Source of the DNA: Eutrigla gurnardus
Lineage: Eukaryota; Chordata; Actinopteri; Perciformes; Triglidae
Length of the DNA: 64,000 nt
Reading direction: 5' to 3'
Assembly: GCA_963514095.1 (NCBI GenBank)
Contig: OY741266.1
Coordinates: forward strand, 30,666,729-30,730,728
Shown: positions 11,561 through 29,600 of the stretch, one piece after another
Layout of the letters: each line of letters starts with the position of its first letter
How positions within the stretch are numbered: the first letter of the stretch is position 1
Translations under genes and position numbers: made by a program
The notes under the pieces: model-generated
Database searches by the model: none
What the model was told of the DNA's origin: nothing
What the model saw: only the letters and a program-made list of their open reading frames with translations

Positions 11561-14500
11561 AAAGCGCTGTTGTTTAACGTCACTAACTTAACACTTGATT
11601 CCCGTATCGCAGTTGACACATTTATCGGCCATTAGTCGTAGTAGTTTTTTTTTATTATGTTAACAAGTAAAGAGAACGACCGCGTTTCCTCTCCCGGTCC
11701 CGTGTGGAGGCTGTGGCCGACTGCGGGTGCCTGGTGGCCGGGGTTGGTTGGGGTTGGGGTTGGGGTGGGTGGGGGCAGGTGGCGGGCAGCAGCCGGTGTC
11801 CTGGAGGTCCCGGAGGGTCTGGAAACCAGCTGCTGCTGCCCTGACAGCTTCTACACTGCGCCGCCGTCTGGGTCAGCCGCAGTGATTTATACGCACGCCG
11901 GAGTGACGTGATGACAAATAGCTTTTTAATTCACATTACCGTTGTTTTAGTCGGTTAGAGCGAGTTTTATGGTGAGCAAGTTAGTGACTAAATGTTATAT
12001 ATATGTGTGTATATATAAATAAATAAATATATTTATATATGTATGAAGAAATCAGACCTAAGTAATCAAAAGTATTGATTATGGTCAGTGGGGTTTTTTT
12101 TAGGCAGATAACCGACCTCACTTCATTTTCAGATTTTAATTTTTTTTAATTATCAATAACTACTATAAACCTTTTTACCATAAAAAAAAAATAGAATAAA
12201 CTAATGAAGAAGTGTGCGTGGTGTGGACTGTATTATGAACATTAAATCACATTTAATTTACATTCATCTATCATTTACTGGTCATTGGACATCTCTGTAC
12301 TTCTGTTACCTATCAGCTAAGATCAATGCCGATACGCTGTATTAATATGTAGATTAAAAATCAAATGGTGCCCTGTTATTGATTAGTCTATCGTTTCTAC
12401 CTTTTTTAATGCATAAGCAATGTGCGTCATCTATAACAATTTTACATTTAATTATCTTGACAAACCCGAAGATATGAAATTTACATATATCAAGAAATGT
12501 AAAATTTATTTTTTTCCCCCATAAAACCTTGTGAATTGATCATTTTACCCATGATCACTTGAGGTAACCGATACCTTACAGATAGCATTTTGAATTGAAC
12601 CCATCAGTGTGGAAGAAACTGTTTTTACTATGCTTTAGGGGGGCAACAAGAAGAGGAGAAGTCATGTGTAAAAGGTGCGTGTAGACATGATCTGCAGTTG
12701 TTACATCAAGACAAGTCAGGTTTCCCAGAGTTGTGTTTACACTGGTTGTGGTGACACACATCGGCAGCTGAGGTGAGGGGAGGGGTCAAAGGTCAGCGTG
12801 CTGTGTGTGTGTTTCCTGGTGTGTTGTCGGGAGGTTTAAAGGGAAGAATGTCGTCGGTGGAGCAGCAGTTTAAAAAAAAAAAAGGCCGAGCAGGCGGAGT
12901 CACGACGGACCGACAGACGTTCACTCTGCTCTCAGTACAATCAGCACTTTGTGTGTATTATGTAAGACTTCGACATTGGACTTGCACACTGCTGGATGCC
13001 CGTTACGCCGACGCAAGAGCCGACTGAGGCGAAAAAAAGATGTTTGTGTGTGTGTGTGTGTGCTGCCGGATGCATGAGATTAGTTGATCAACAGATACTT
13101 AATCAATTTCTTTGGTTTTCAAGCCGTTGATCAAGCCAACGAGACGAGTCCTGCAGCCGCGCTTCGTCACTTCGCTTTAGGCTAAATGCTAACGCTCGCG
13201 GGTCTCACAAAGCCTGTTCTAGCATGCCGTTGTTTTATATATTTTTATATATATTCATAGGGAGGTGAAAAAAACAAACAATAAATATCATTAAACACGA
13301 TACCCACAATGCCAGACGTGTAAACACATGTTGTTAATTAGAAGTTAACACAAAGTAGTACATCTGGTTGGAATGCCATTAGTTTCGTCATTAACCAAAG
13401 TGTTGGACCCCTCCCAAAAATATGAAATATGATCACAGCTGCCTTTAGAAACCGGTTCTGGAGTTGATGCATCATTAAACTATTTCAGCTATTTTTCAGT
13501 CAACAAATCAGTTAACCGGTTTTCTCAGCTGTTCTGTTTTATTACTATTCACTTTTTAAAACGTTTTCCCCCCTATAAGCTTTGGTAGCTATATTTGCTG
13601 TAACGTGGTTTTTGGGTCACGGTTCGGTTCATGTTCGGTACAGTCGGGAGAATGAAGAAAATGCAGTTAATTGTTAATTTATTTGGAAAATTATTAACAA
13701 GCACTGGCATACTTTAACTGGCATATTATTATCAAAATAAATCATAAAATTAAATCATAGAATTACCTGTGTAATTATGACTTAATACCTGTAGAAAATT
13801 CCTGATCTGGGCTGTAACTTAAGTGTGTTGCATTATTTACTGTCTTGGGTTTAATCTGCAGTGGGAGGAGCCTGAACTAGCATGGGATGCGGATCGCGAT
13901 TAAAAATAAACACAATAAGACGATCGAGGGGGATTTTCATTATCGGAATAATCCTAAATATTGTCACGAGTGGGGAAAAAAGAGCCTCATGTATAAAATC
14001 CTTTAGTTATGCAGTACAAATATTTGTATCTTAACAAAATGGAAAGTGATTTTATACGAGTTATATATATTTTCATGATTATTGGGATAATATCGTGAAT
14101 CACAATTATTTTGAAGGATAATCGTGACATGAGATTTTCATATTATTGCAGGCATATCCAACAACATTGTCGTGAATCAAACGTATGTACGTAAGTGTAT
14201 CCTCAGATGAACCCGAATCAAACGGTGTTGTGGTCCATCGACCTTAATTAACCAAAAAAAGTTCACAATAACACAACTTTCTGGGTAAAACACCGGAATT
14301 CATGAATTTTTCACTTGAGTTATTAACAAAAAAGGAAGGTGATTAGATCACAGGACGAACTGAACGTCCTGTACCGAGAATCTCTAGTCCGAATATGTTT
14401 ACCGCTACCCATCCCCCCCCCCCCCCCATACACAACAAAACGCCGACTCACCAGTGAATCACGAACGATCAAAGACATTCGTTAGCAGTTTCCATTTGAA

Positions 14501-14911
14501 CGTGGGAGGGGAAAAGATGCAAATGTTTTGTTTGCGTTTCATCTTTAAGCTGAAGTGACTGCATCACACACACACACACAGCGGGGGAATATCCTGCAGT
14601 GTGTCAGCAGCAGCAAACACACAGTTTCTCTGCTGTGAGTAAAGTCCACCTTCACTTCCTGGAGTCTACGTTTCCCTTTTAATAAACGCCGTGATCGGCA
14701 GCAACGACAAAAAGTGACAAAATGTAGTGGAGCTTTTCTGTTAGTGTTTCTGTTAGAAGAGAATACGTCCCCTTTTTTTCCTCTCTGCCTGAATACAAGT
14801 TCGTCTTCAAACCGGTCAGTCGGCAGGAAACATGTTCACACATGTCAGGCTGAACGGCGTGGGCACACACACACACTCACACACACACACACACACACTC
14901 ACTCACACACA

Positions 14912-14958
<47 letters not shown>

Positions 14959-15011
14959 ACACACACACACACACTCACTCACACACACACACACACACAC
15001 TCACTCACACA

Positions 15012-15088
<77 letters not shown>

Positions 15089-17076
15089 ACACTCACTCAC
15101 ACACACTCACACACACACACACACACTGTAAGTCAGGTAGACAAACAGACTCCAAACCATCCGGTGGCAGAGCCCTGTTTTCTTTTTCCTGAAATCATCG
15201 TGGGGGGAAAAAAGAGAAAAAAGCGTCTTCTGTGTTTCATGCTAACTAATGCAGATACATTTTCAGAGTTTCGTACAGGTGCTGGAAATCCTTGAAAACA
15301 CTTGAATCTTTAGTGTGGTGTTCTCAAGGTTTGAAAAGTGCTTGGATTTAGAATAAAGTGCTTGAAAGATCTCCATATTTGAGGGACTGATAACAGCATT
15401 TTCTGACATTTCTGCATGAAAAATGACATTTGATGATGAAAATAGTTGGTGATTATATTTCTGGATGCTAACAACCAGGTGATGATGTTGATGGTTATTG
15501 TTGGTTTTATTTATATGGGTTTAAATTGTCATCTTATGGGTGTTTATTGATCGAGGCGGTTCGGCTAAGATGCTAGCGGTAGCTTTTACTTGTTGTCATA
15601 GCAACGGCAAACATCTGGTCAAGTAACGCGTTTTCTTCCTCTATGACCTCTAGATTAAAGTAGCATATTTGCTTCTGCAGAGAGCGGATGGCGATCGTAC
15701 AGCTGTTAAAAACTCTTTACATGATGCCAAAAAAAGCTCCTGCAAAGCCCTCTCTGCAGGAGTCTTGTTTGCATAAGAGAAAAGAAAGATGGCGGTCGGC
15801 GGCGTTGGTGCTGCTGGCTGTCGTCAGGATGACTAAACACCGAAAGCCTGCTGAGCAAGAAAATTCCTGTGAAGGAGGCAGCTGCAGCTCGGGCTGAAAC
15901 AGCTCCCACAGTGTGATAGTAAGACGCTGACCTCCTCCTGGGCTGACACTGATCCAGGAGCAGCAGCAGAGACACGTTCCTGTCACCTGACAGTCACAGG
16001 TTCGATACCCAGAAGTGTGTCTTTGCATGTCAAAATGTACACCTGCAGGGAGCTTTTTGTTGTTGTTGTATTTGGAAAGTAATCAACTTTCCAGCTGTAT
16101 ATTTAGTTTTTGTTTCATTTACGCCTCCAGAAAAAAACGAAACAAGAAAACACTTAAAATGTGCCGTAAACAGAAAAAAAACACAGTTCATGTTTTATAA
16201 AAGATTGGGGGGGGGGTCCTGGTCATGATGTCATAAGGTCACATGGGTCCGTACTGTGAGAGTAGAGCTGTAACACAACACCAGCTCTGCTGGTTTACTC
16301 AATGGAAAGGTATGTGTGACACACACACACACAGACACACACACACACACACACACCTGTCAGAGCTCCATGGCACACACTTTGTTTTATTTTCCCACAA
16401 ATGCAGGGTTTCTGAAACTATTTTTGGATTTCTACTTCATCACGCAGGCAGCTGGTGGGGGGGGGGGCATATTTGAACCTCGGCCAGCTGATCCAAAGTC
16501 AGTCACAAGATACAGTGTTGATGTGAAAGGATTCTCCGTGTGCACAGCGACGTTTGAAGTATGAAGTATCATCATCTTTTATTCTTTTAATGTAAGCACA
16601 GAATGAAAGTGCATTACAAATTCAATCCATTATTATTTATTATTATAAACACGGACGGACAGACATGGTGGGGGTGGATGCATGTCTCTCTCTCTCTGTC
16701 TGTTCCTATGTCTCTCGCCCCGTCTCCTCCTCACCCCGTCCTCTGGGTGTCGGAGCAGATGGCCCCTCTGAGGGGCCCCGCATGGGTTTAAAGTAGTGAG
16801 GAGGAGGAGGAGGAATAATTGTGCGTGTGTGTGCGTGTGTGCGTGTGCGCGTGTGTGCGTGCGCTTTCATTCATTCAGTTTTGGTTTTCTGCTTTCGGGA
16901 ACTGCCGAGCTAAACACAGGAAAGTGAAACTGAAGAAACCCAGTGGAAGTTTTTACACTTTGGGTGATATTTTCTATATCTGCTGGGTTTTTTTGTTTTT
17001 TTTTTCTGATCTTTACACCAGATGAATTCACTTTACCAACGTTACATAATTTAACTTTGTTTGTTTTATTCCTAAA

Positions 17077-17112
<36 letters not shown>

Positions 17113-17289
17113 TGTGTGTGTGTGTGGACGTGTGTGTGTGTCTGGACGTGTGTGTGGACGTGTGTGTGTGGGGACGGAACTCGCCTGCTTCCTGCCTTTT
17201 TGTTGTTCAGGGAGTCAGAAGGTGTCAGACTGACTCCCACCCAATCAGCTGACTGCGGCTCACATGGGAGCAGATCAGCTGACTGTTAT

Positions 17290-17320
<31 letters not shown>

Positions 17321-17716
17321 GCGCTTCTCATGACAGTTTGTGAAGAAGTCACTCAGCTTCCAGGAAACCTGTGACTCGTCCATCACAACAAGTTTACGTG
17401 TCATCAGTCATGTGACACGCAGCTTTTTTCAGTATTTCTCAGCCTAACACTTCATGTCCCCCTCCCCATTACTAGTATTGTAGTATTACAAGTAGTTGTA
17501 CTTAACTTGAATATTTCTGTTCTGTCAAAATATTTATAAATTGTTAGATTTTCTTAGATTGCTGCATTTGTGACAATATTTTTCTCCACACTATTACTAT
17601 TATTTGTACTTTATATTGTACTTAGTGCCCATGTTTACTTTGTTAATGCTTCATTTATGTGTAGAAGATGTTTGTTATGTAATATTTGTTTTCTCTCGAC
17701 TCCTTCCGTCTCACAG
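11430..17716 (+). other. sertad2: sertad2 5' UTR intron (inferred), repeat-rich
   Basis: About 6.3 kb between the inferred first exon and the coding exon. It includes a TATATA tract near 12000-12030, ATCG-rich repeat fragments near 13880-14130, a poly-C run at 14407-14427, the large (CA)n tract 14863-15126, a partial CAGGGTT-family copy near 15263-15450, and GT/CA arrays near 16321-16357, 16821-16862, 17080-17170 and 17293-17320. No coding exon was recognised. Confidence 0.5.
14863..15126. repeat. Interrupted (CA)n microsatellite, about 264 bp
   Basis: A CA array interrupted at irregular intervals by CT (CACTCA steps). The His-Thr-Ser open frames across it are repeat artefacts. Confidence 0.97.
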
Positions 17717-17720
17717 ATTT

Positions 17721-18677
17721 ATGTTGGGTAACGGCGTGAAGCGGAAACTGGACGAGGATGAGGACGTTTCGGAGGAAGACCGGCGTCCGATGCCGGTCGG
17801 CGGCATGTCGCCGGCGTCCTACACCCTGCAGCGCCAGACGGTCCTCAACGTGTCCCTCATGAAGCTGTACGGCCCTCGGACGGGCGCCGATCTCGGCCTG
17901 CAGCGCCGAGTCCTCATCAACAACATCATCCGCCGTATCCATGACGACTTCAGGCGGGAAGGAGGCGTCGGCCCGCTCTTCTTCTCCGCTGCGCCGCCTG
18001 TCGCGTCTGCCGCCGCCTGCGAGGACGAAGGCTACCGGCAGGCTCCACCTCCTCCCTCCTTCAGCATCCTCTCGTCGCCGCTGACGGGCCTGACGCCGCT
18101 GGACTCCTGTCTGACGCCCGCCTCGCTGCTGGAGGAGGACCTGCCCATGTTCTTCACCTTGCCGCCCTCCTCCTCCTCCTCCGCCCAACTCCACTCGCCG
18201 AGGCCACCGCCCTCGCCGTCACCCAAGGACAGCTTCTCCTCGGCCCTGGAGGAGATCGAGGAGCTCTGTCCTTCCTCCTCCTCGTCCTCCTCAGGCCCGC
18301 CGTTACCGCCTCCTCCTCCTCCTCCTCCTCCTCGGGTTCAGTTTGACGTGGTCATGACGGAGGAGGGGCGGGACTTCCAGGAGACGGAGAGCAGGCTGGA
18401 GAAGCCCCTCCCTCCCTCGCCGTCCTCCCCGGGCTCCTTCCTCACCGACTTTGCCCTGGACGACGTCCTCTTCACAGACATCGACACGTCCATGTACGAC
18501 CTCGGGCCCTGCCCACCTCCATCGTCGGGGGTGCCGCCGTCCAAGATGATGGCCGACGACCTCGTCCGGTCGATGTCCGGCTACGGAGCAGCGGGGGGCG
18601 GCGGCGCCCAGAACCAGCCTTTTAAAATGGACCTGGCTGAGCTGGACCACATCATGGAGGTCCTGGTGGGCAGCTGA
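17721..18677 (+). CDS. sertad2: SERTA domain-containing protein 2 (TRIP-Br2)
   Basis: A single coding exon encodes 318 aa, close to the mammalian length of about 314. I start at ATG 17721 rather than further upstream because a CTCACAG acceptor ends at 17716 and the protein then begins MLGNGVKRKL, matching the family start. The SERTA domain is at residues ~34-80 (YTLQRQTVLNVSLMKLY ... LINNIIRRI). Further on are TPLDSCLTPASLLEED, the segment SFSSALEEIEELCPSSS, a Ser run and Pro run at about 185-207, the acidic activation-like segment FLTDFALDDVLFTDIDTSMY, and the C-terminal KMDLAELDHIMEVLVGS. In the family the last segment holds a leucine-rich nuclear export signal. SERTAD2 is a transcriptional co-regulator of E2F/DP targets and of fat metabolism. 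Ser and Pro runs appear expanded relative to mammals. Confidence 0.97.
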   Translation: MLGNGVKRKLDEDEDVSEEDRRPMPVGGMSPASYTLQRQTVLNVSLMKLYGPRTGADLGLQRRVLINNIIRRIHDDFRREGGVGPLFFSAAPPVASAAACEDEGYRQAPPPPSFSILSSPLTGLTPLDSCLTPASLLEEDLPMFFTLPPSSSSSAQLHSPRPPPSPSPKDSFSSALEEIEELCPSSSSSSSGPPLPPPPPPPPPRVQFDVVMTEEGRDFQETESRLEKPLPPSPSSPGSFLTDFALDDVLFTDIDTSMYDLGPCPPPSSGVPPSKMMADDLVRSMSGYGAAGGGGAQNQPFKMDLAELDHIMEVLVGS

Positions 18678-22020
<3,343 letters not shown>

Positions 22021-22149
22021 TAAAAGTATACATTTTCACACTCCAGCCTCCATAAACAGATTTTTTTTAAATAAATCAGCTTAATTGACCGTCTCGCGTC
22101 GGCCAATGAAAACGTTTCATCCGTCCAAAAGAAACAGAAACGAGCAGAG

Positions 22150-23668
<1,519 letters not shown>

Positions 23669-26600
23669 TCAGTCCGGCGTTGCCTGGCAACCGAGCGGCG
23701 TCAAAGTGGCGGGAAACATCAGCACTTTGGCCTGCATGAAGGACAGATCGGGAAGCGCCGCGATCACTTTGGCCGCCTCGCCGCTCAGATTCTCCTCTTT
23801 CCTCGGCTTCCTGTCAAACAGGAAGACACACACGTTAATATGCCAACTAGCTACCATTAGTGCCTTACACGTCACATTCTCTCGTGACCTCGGACCTGGT
23901 GGAGGTGCTGGTCTTCTCCATGGTGGACATCAGGCGGGCGAAGGCGTCCGCCACCCGGCTGCTGGGGGCGCCGGCGTCCAGCTTGGCCGTCGTCAGCTCG
24001 TACAGCTCCGGGTCGACTCCTTCAAACCAGCCAGGAGGCGGAAAAACAAACGTTACGGGAGGAAAGGGAGCAGACAGAACACTTCTACTTTCTTTTTACA
24101 CAAAAAGCTGCAAGAACAGGCAGATTCCTGTGATCAGGATCAACGTGATCACATTAGCTCCTCTCCTGCTGGATCCAGATCTGTTTGACCTCTGAATGAA
24201 TCTCTGCCTCGAGGTCGTCAGGAGGCGAACGAACCACAAGAGACAGATAGTTCCTCTGGTGGAGCGTTCGTTTTCCAATTCTGAGTTCTGGGTGGAGGAC
24301 TAAGTAGAGGACTGGGTGGAGGACTAAGTAGAGGACTAGGTGGAGGACTAAGTAGAGGACTGGGTGGAGGACTAAGTAGAGGACTGGGTGGAGGACTGGG
24401 TGGAGGACTAAGTAGAGGACTGGGTGGAGGACTAAGTAGAGGACTGGGTGGAGGACTAAGTAGAGGACTGGGTGGAGGACTAAGTAGAGGACTGGGTGGA
24501 GGACTAAGTAGAGGACTGGGTGGAGGACTAAGTAGAGGACTGGGTGGAGGACTAAGTAGAGGACTGGGTGGAGGACTGGGTGGAGGACTAAGTAGAGGAC
24601 TGGGTGGAGGACTAAGTAGAGGACTGGGTGGAGGACTGGGTGGAGGACTAAGTAGAGGACTGGGTGGAGGACTAAGTAGAGGACTGGGTGGAGGACTAAG
24701 AGGACTAGGTGGAGGACAGGGTGGAGGACTAAGTAGAGGACTTGGTGGAGGACTGGGTGGAGGACTAGGTGGAGGACTGGGTGGAGGACTAAGTAGAGGA
24801 CTAGGTGGAGGACTGGGTGGAGGACTAAGTAGAGGACTGGGTGGAGGACTAAGAGGACTGGGTGGAGGACTGGGTGGAGGACTAAGTGGAGGACTGGGTG
24901 GAGGACTATGTAGAGGACTGTGTGGAGGACTAAGTAGAGGACTAGGTGGAGGACTAAGTAGAGGACAGGGTGGAGGACTAAGTAGAGGACTGGGTGGAGG
25001 ACTAAGTAGAGGACTAGGTGGAGGACTAAGTAGAGGACAGGGTGGAGGACTAAGTAGAGGACTGGGTGGAGGACTAAGTAGAGGACTAGGTGGAGGACTA
25101 TGAAGAGGACTGGGTGGAGGACTATGAAGAGGATTCCAGCTGGTAAACACATTATCAGGGGGGTGAAGTATCAGATTGGTCCTCTAGTCTCCCAGATGAG
25201 TGTTATGAGAAGCAGAGATGGGAGGTTAATATAAAGACAAGGAGGAGGAGGAGGAGGAGGTGAGGAAGAGGAGGAGGCTGTGAGCAGCTGCTGACCTGGG
25301 ATGGACGGTGAACTGGTGGAACCTGAATCCTCCACAGGACCAAAGAAATCCAGGTTCAACAGAGACGAGCCTCCGCTCGCTGCACAGCCGGGGGGGCGGA
25401 GGGGGGAGGGGGGGCGGCCGAGGTTAACAAACACAGACAGACCAACAGAGAGAGAGAGAGAAGAAACCAGAAACATGCAGCAGCGTCAGTGAACAGGAAG
25501 TAGGCTAGGTGTTAGACAGGTTTGATGAGACTAGTCGGTTTAAAGGAAAGATCCACCGTCACATGGGCTCACTGCAGCGGCCAATCAGATTCAAGGTTCC
25601 TACGCCGTCCTCTAAACAACCGACATGATGTTTGGAGACGGCTTTTTACAGAAAGGAAAGGAAAACTAATTCCACTAACAGATCCACAGAAATATATTTT
25701 CATCATGTTCTATCATAGATGTCATCACACAGAACACACATTTCAAGCACTTTATTCTAAATCCAAGCACTTTTCAAACCTTGAAAACACCACACTAAAA
25801 TGTCAAGTGTTTTCAAGGATTTCCAGCACCTGGACCAACCCTGCCTGTTCTGGTTCTCCAGCAGCGTTGCCGATGTTCAGTGTGGATTTTTCCTTTTATT
25901 TATATTCAACAAACTACAGAACCGTGTAATGTGAAGATGCTTCTAGTGAAGAGTCTACAGAAACAGTAGGAGGGCTCAGAAAGTGTGAGGACAAGGAGAC
26001 AGGGTGAGGCGGGGGGGGTCGGGGGAGGGGTCACGTACCATCCAGAGGGTTGGTAAGGCCACTGCTGCTCCAGTCGAACTGGACGGGTGGGAGCGCCTCC
26101 TGCTGGAGGAGGTCAGACCGTCAGATACACATAAGAGGCCTTTGGCGCTGCGTTTAAAGACTCCTCAGGTGTCCGTAAACATGTGCTGCGGTGTTTTCGG
26201 GGTCTCACCTGGACCGAGTCTGAGGGACAGGAGCTGGTCTCGGGGGCCACCGGAGGCGCCTGGGCTATAGAAGCGATCATCTCTGCTGCAGAGACGGGCT
26301 TCACGGGCTCTTTGGTTGGTTCCAACATCCCCTGCACGCCGGCGACACAAAAAAACACTTAAAAGTGATGTCGGGGCATTTAAAGGGAAACAAACCTCTC
26401 TTAATGAGACAAACACGCTTGTTTCCTTGAAGTAAACGAGAATCCTTCATTGACTGAACACCGCAGGGTGATGGATGCCGATGACTCACCAGGCTGGCGG
26501 CGTACATGGGCACGATGACCGGCTGCTTCTTCTGCCCCGTAAACAGCTGCACACATGAAAGCAGCGGCTTAGAAGCACTCCACACAATCCTTCAAGGTCA

Positions 26601-29600
26601 ACGAAGGTCAAACCTACTCTAAAACCAGACCACGAGGGTTTCTGTGCATTTGGTATTTTCATAAACGTCATGTTTGTCGTGACTTACGATGTTCCGGGTG
26701 TCGATGCCGAGGCAGCAGAGTAGTGCTTTGTTGCAGTAGGAGCCCCCCCACTGGTATCGGAGGCCGAACGCCTCGTGGATGTCCCGGAGCTGTGCCCACA
26801 CGCCGCCGCCGCCGCCATCCGCAGCCCTGAGGGACGCCGCAGAGTCAAAGACTGAGAAACTGAGCAATAAAAACGCACGTTCACACCACAAAAAACTACA
26901 GTCGGGCCGTAATGCGCCGGTAAACGGGGAGTAGAAGAAGAAGAAGTCCACCTGACTCATCTACGGGAGGAATGGAGAGATTTCTTCAGGTTTTAACTGT
27001 TCTGTGGAGACGAAGACGAGCAGCTCGTCATAATGTGAGTTAAATGTCAGAATTCAGATGTTTCCATCGTCCAGTCCGGGTCTACAGAGACCTGGTGGAG
27101 GGACCCCCAAGGCCTATAGAGACCTGGTGTAGGGACCCCCTATTACATATCATATAAAATCATGTTCCTTATCAAAGCGGCCAATAATAATGTGGAGTGC
27201 AGCCTATAGTGTATAACAGTACTTTGTAATGATGGATGATACAATGCTAAGCCATTAAAATAATAATTGTTGACAGATTCATATTTTAATTGTATTTTGG
27301 CATTTCTACATCACAATTTCTCAACATAATATGAAACAAACAGGAAGATTTATATTTGCTTAATGTAGGTTGTATTCATGTTAAGGTGGATTTTTGGACA
27401 TATTTAAATTTTGGAAGAAAAAAAAGTTTGGGATCAAATAATTTCAGGGACCCCTTGCAGTAACTCTGCAGACCCCGTCAGGGTCCAGGACCCCCTGTTG
27501 AAGATCTCCGGTCACTTATTCTAGTGCAAACAGGTTAAATAAATGTGCAGCCCACTGAGGAGGAACAAGCTCACCTGTTGCAGGACGACGACGTCTTCTC
27601 CTCCTCGCCTCCCGGCAGCGGTCCGTCCTGTGGAGGTCCCAGCAGGACCCTGAGGGACACCACCTCGTCCTCCACAGGGGGGGCGGCGGCGGTCTGAGGG
27701 AAGCTGCCCTGAAACAGCTTCTCCAGGCGACTCGACAGCGACGCCTGCAGAGAGCACAGCAGCCGCTTTTACCGAACAACCAGCGGAACCGGTTTAACCG
27801 ACTCAGTCCTGATGTCGTCGTCCACCGGGGAATCTTCCAGAACCGGTTCGTGAGTAAACTCAAAACGAAACTGATGATCTGATCTGCTTACAGCTTTTTG
27901 GTTGTTGCGATTCGTTGAGAATATGTCAATACATTAAAAATAAAAAAACAACATCCCATTTGATATAATACAAATGGAATGAAGATTTCACGTCACGATT
28001 ATCTCACAAAATAATTGCTGTTTGCGATATTATCGAGATAATCCTCAAGATGTCACTTTACGTGTCGTTAAGAATATTTGTATCCCTTTAAAGGGTTAAA
28101 ACAATCTATTCTTAAAGAAGATGATCATACATCATAAGGATGAATAATCGATTAAAAATGTATTGTCACGGTTATCCCGATAATTAAAATTCATCACCAT
28201 CAACTGATTGTGTCGTTTACTCCGACAGTGATCAGATCTTACATCGCCCCATCTCTAACGTACACAACGCAGTGTGCGTAGCATCTTACGTACTCACAAC
28301 ACAAGGCGACTAAAACATCGGCAACCACGGGTTCCGGTTTCGGCACAACCGGAAGCTGGCGCCGGTTGCCTGGCAACCCCCTTTTAAACAGCCCTGGATC
28401 ACAGAGAGCCGATGACGGTGGAACGTCAACAATGACACGTCGATGTTTTTATAATATTTATTTTAAAGCTGCGCCCAGTCTCATGATGCGCCGTCCCAGT
28501 TCATCCACACCCAGCGGTGATGCTGGGAGGCACTGGGCCACCAGTAACCCAGATGTTTTCACTCCTTCCACACGTCTAATGTGGAAGAGGAGCTGGGTTT
28601 GTTTGTTTTTAACGCGTCGGTTAATGTTCAATGCAAACGAGGCCGGTGACTCAGCTCAACGTGAGCAAACAGTAGAAACTGATTTAAGTGATGTAAGTGA
28701 ATTCCTCATTTTTTTGGTTTGTGGAAAACAGAACCTTTCCTTCGCCACATATTATTATTATTATTATTATTATATGATTGTCAAATGTGTCACATTAATA
28801 AGTAATCGTGATCTTTTCAGGCTGATCGATTTCATGTCGGCAAATATGTTATTTGATTGACTTCTCTTTTTTTCACTCCTGTATGATTTTAAAATGATCT
28901 TTTAAATGTCATCAATGCAATAAAAATATGAACTAGTGAAACAAAAAAAGCAATAAATGCTCCTTTTCATGTCTTCATCTGAAGAAGCTCCCTCTAGCGA
29001 CGTCATTATTTGTCGAGGTTTTCTTTATCGCATCCATCTCTGAGATTTCGGCCTCCGTCAACAATACAAAGAAGGTGAAAGGAATTTGGTTTTAAATATT
29101 ATTTTCAATAGAACACAAGTTAAATTTGGGTGAACATTCAGGACTAGATACCACCGAGGACGCTCGCCATAAATAAATCACCATGTTGGTTCACGGATTA
29201 ATCCCTCTGCAGCCACCAGGCTTCCCAGTCTGACCAGTTTATCTCCCCACAGTTCTTACCGACTGTCTGTCTGTCCTGCTGGTTTCCTCGCTGACTGCAG
29301 GAAGTTCACTTTCGTGCCACTCCTCCTCCTCCTCCTCCTCCTCCTCCTCCCTGCTCTCTGCAGGAGGAGCGATGCTCTGCTCTGTGCTGAACGCCGCCCA
29401 GGACTCCCCCTCCTCCTCCTCCTCCTCCTCCTGCTGCTGCTCCAGCTCCCCGAAAGCGCTCCACCCAGCGTCCGCCTCGCCGTCTGCGCCTCCGGCAGCC
29501 GTGTTGAAATTCCCAAAACTGTCGCTGACGGGGAAGTCGGCGAACTTGCCCCCGTCCTCCCCCGCCTCGTTTCCACCGTCATGAAACTTGGGGGAGTTGA

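Noticed and set aside
15970..16010. tRNA B-box-like GGTTCGATACC, possible tRNA or tRNA-derived SINE
   Set aside because: No matching A box at the right distance and no cloverleaf can be folded by eye.
17604..17720. Longer SERTAD2 start at 17604 (39 extra residues)
   Set aside because: The extra residues resemble translated intron, and a CTCACAG acceptor sits four bases before ATG 17721, which matches the family N-terminus.
24154..25152. 332- and 310-residue open frames on the - strand (Leu-His-Pro-Val and Ser-Pro repeats)
   Set aside because: They are produced by the 12-bp minisatellite, whose period is a multiple of three. They cross real aftph intron sequence and have no unique domain.
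28366..28860. 164-residue + strand open frame in an aftph intron
   Set aside because: No family similarity and includes an (ATT)n-coded Tyr run; best explained as chance.
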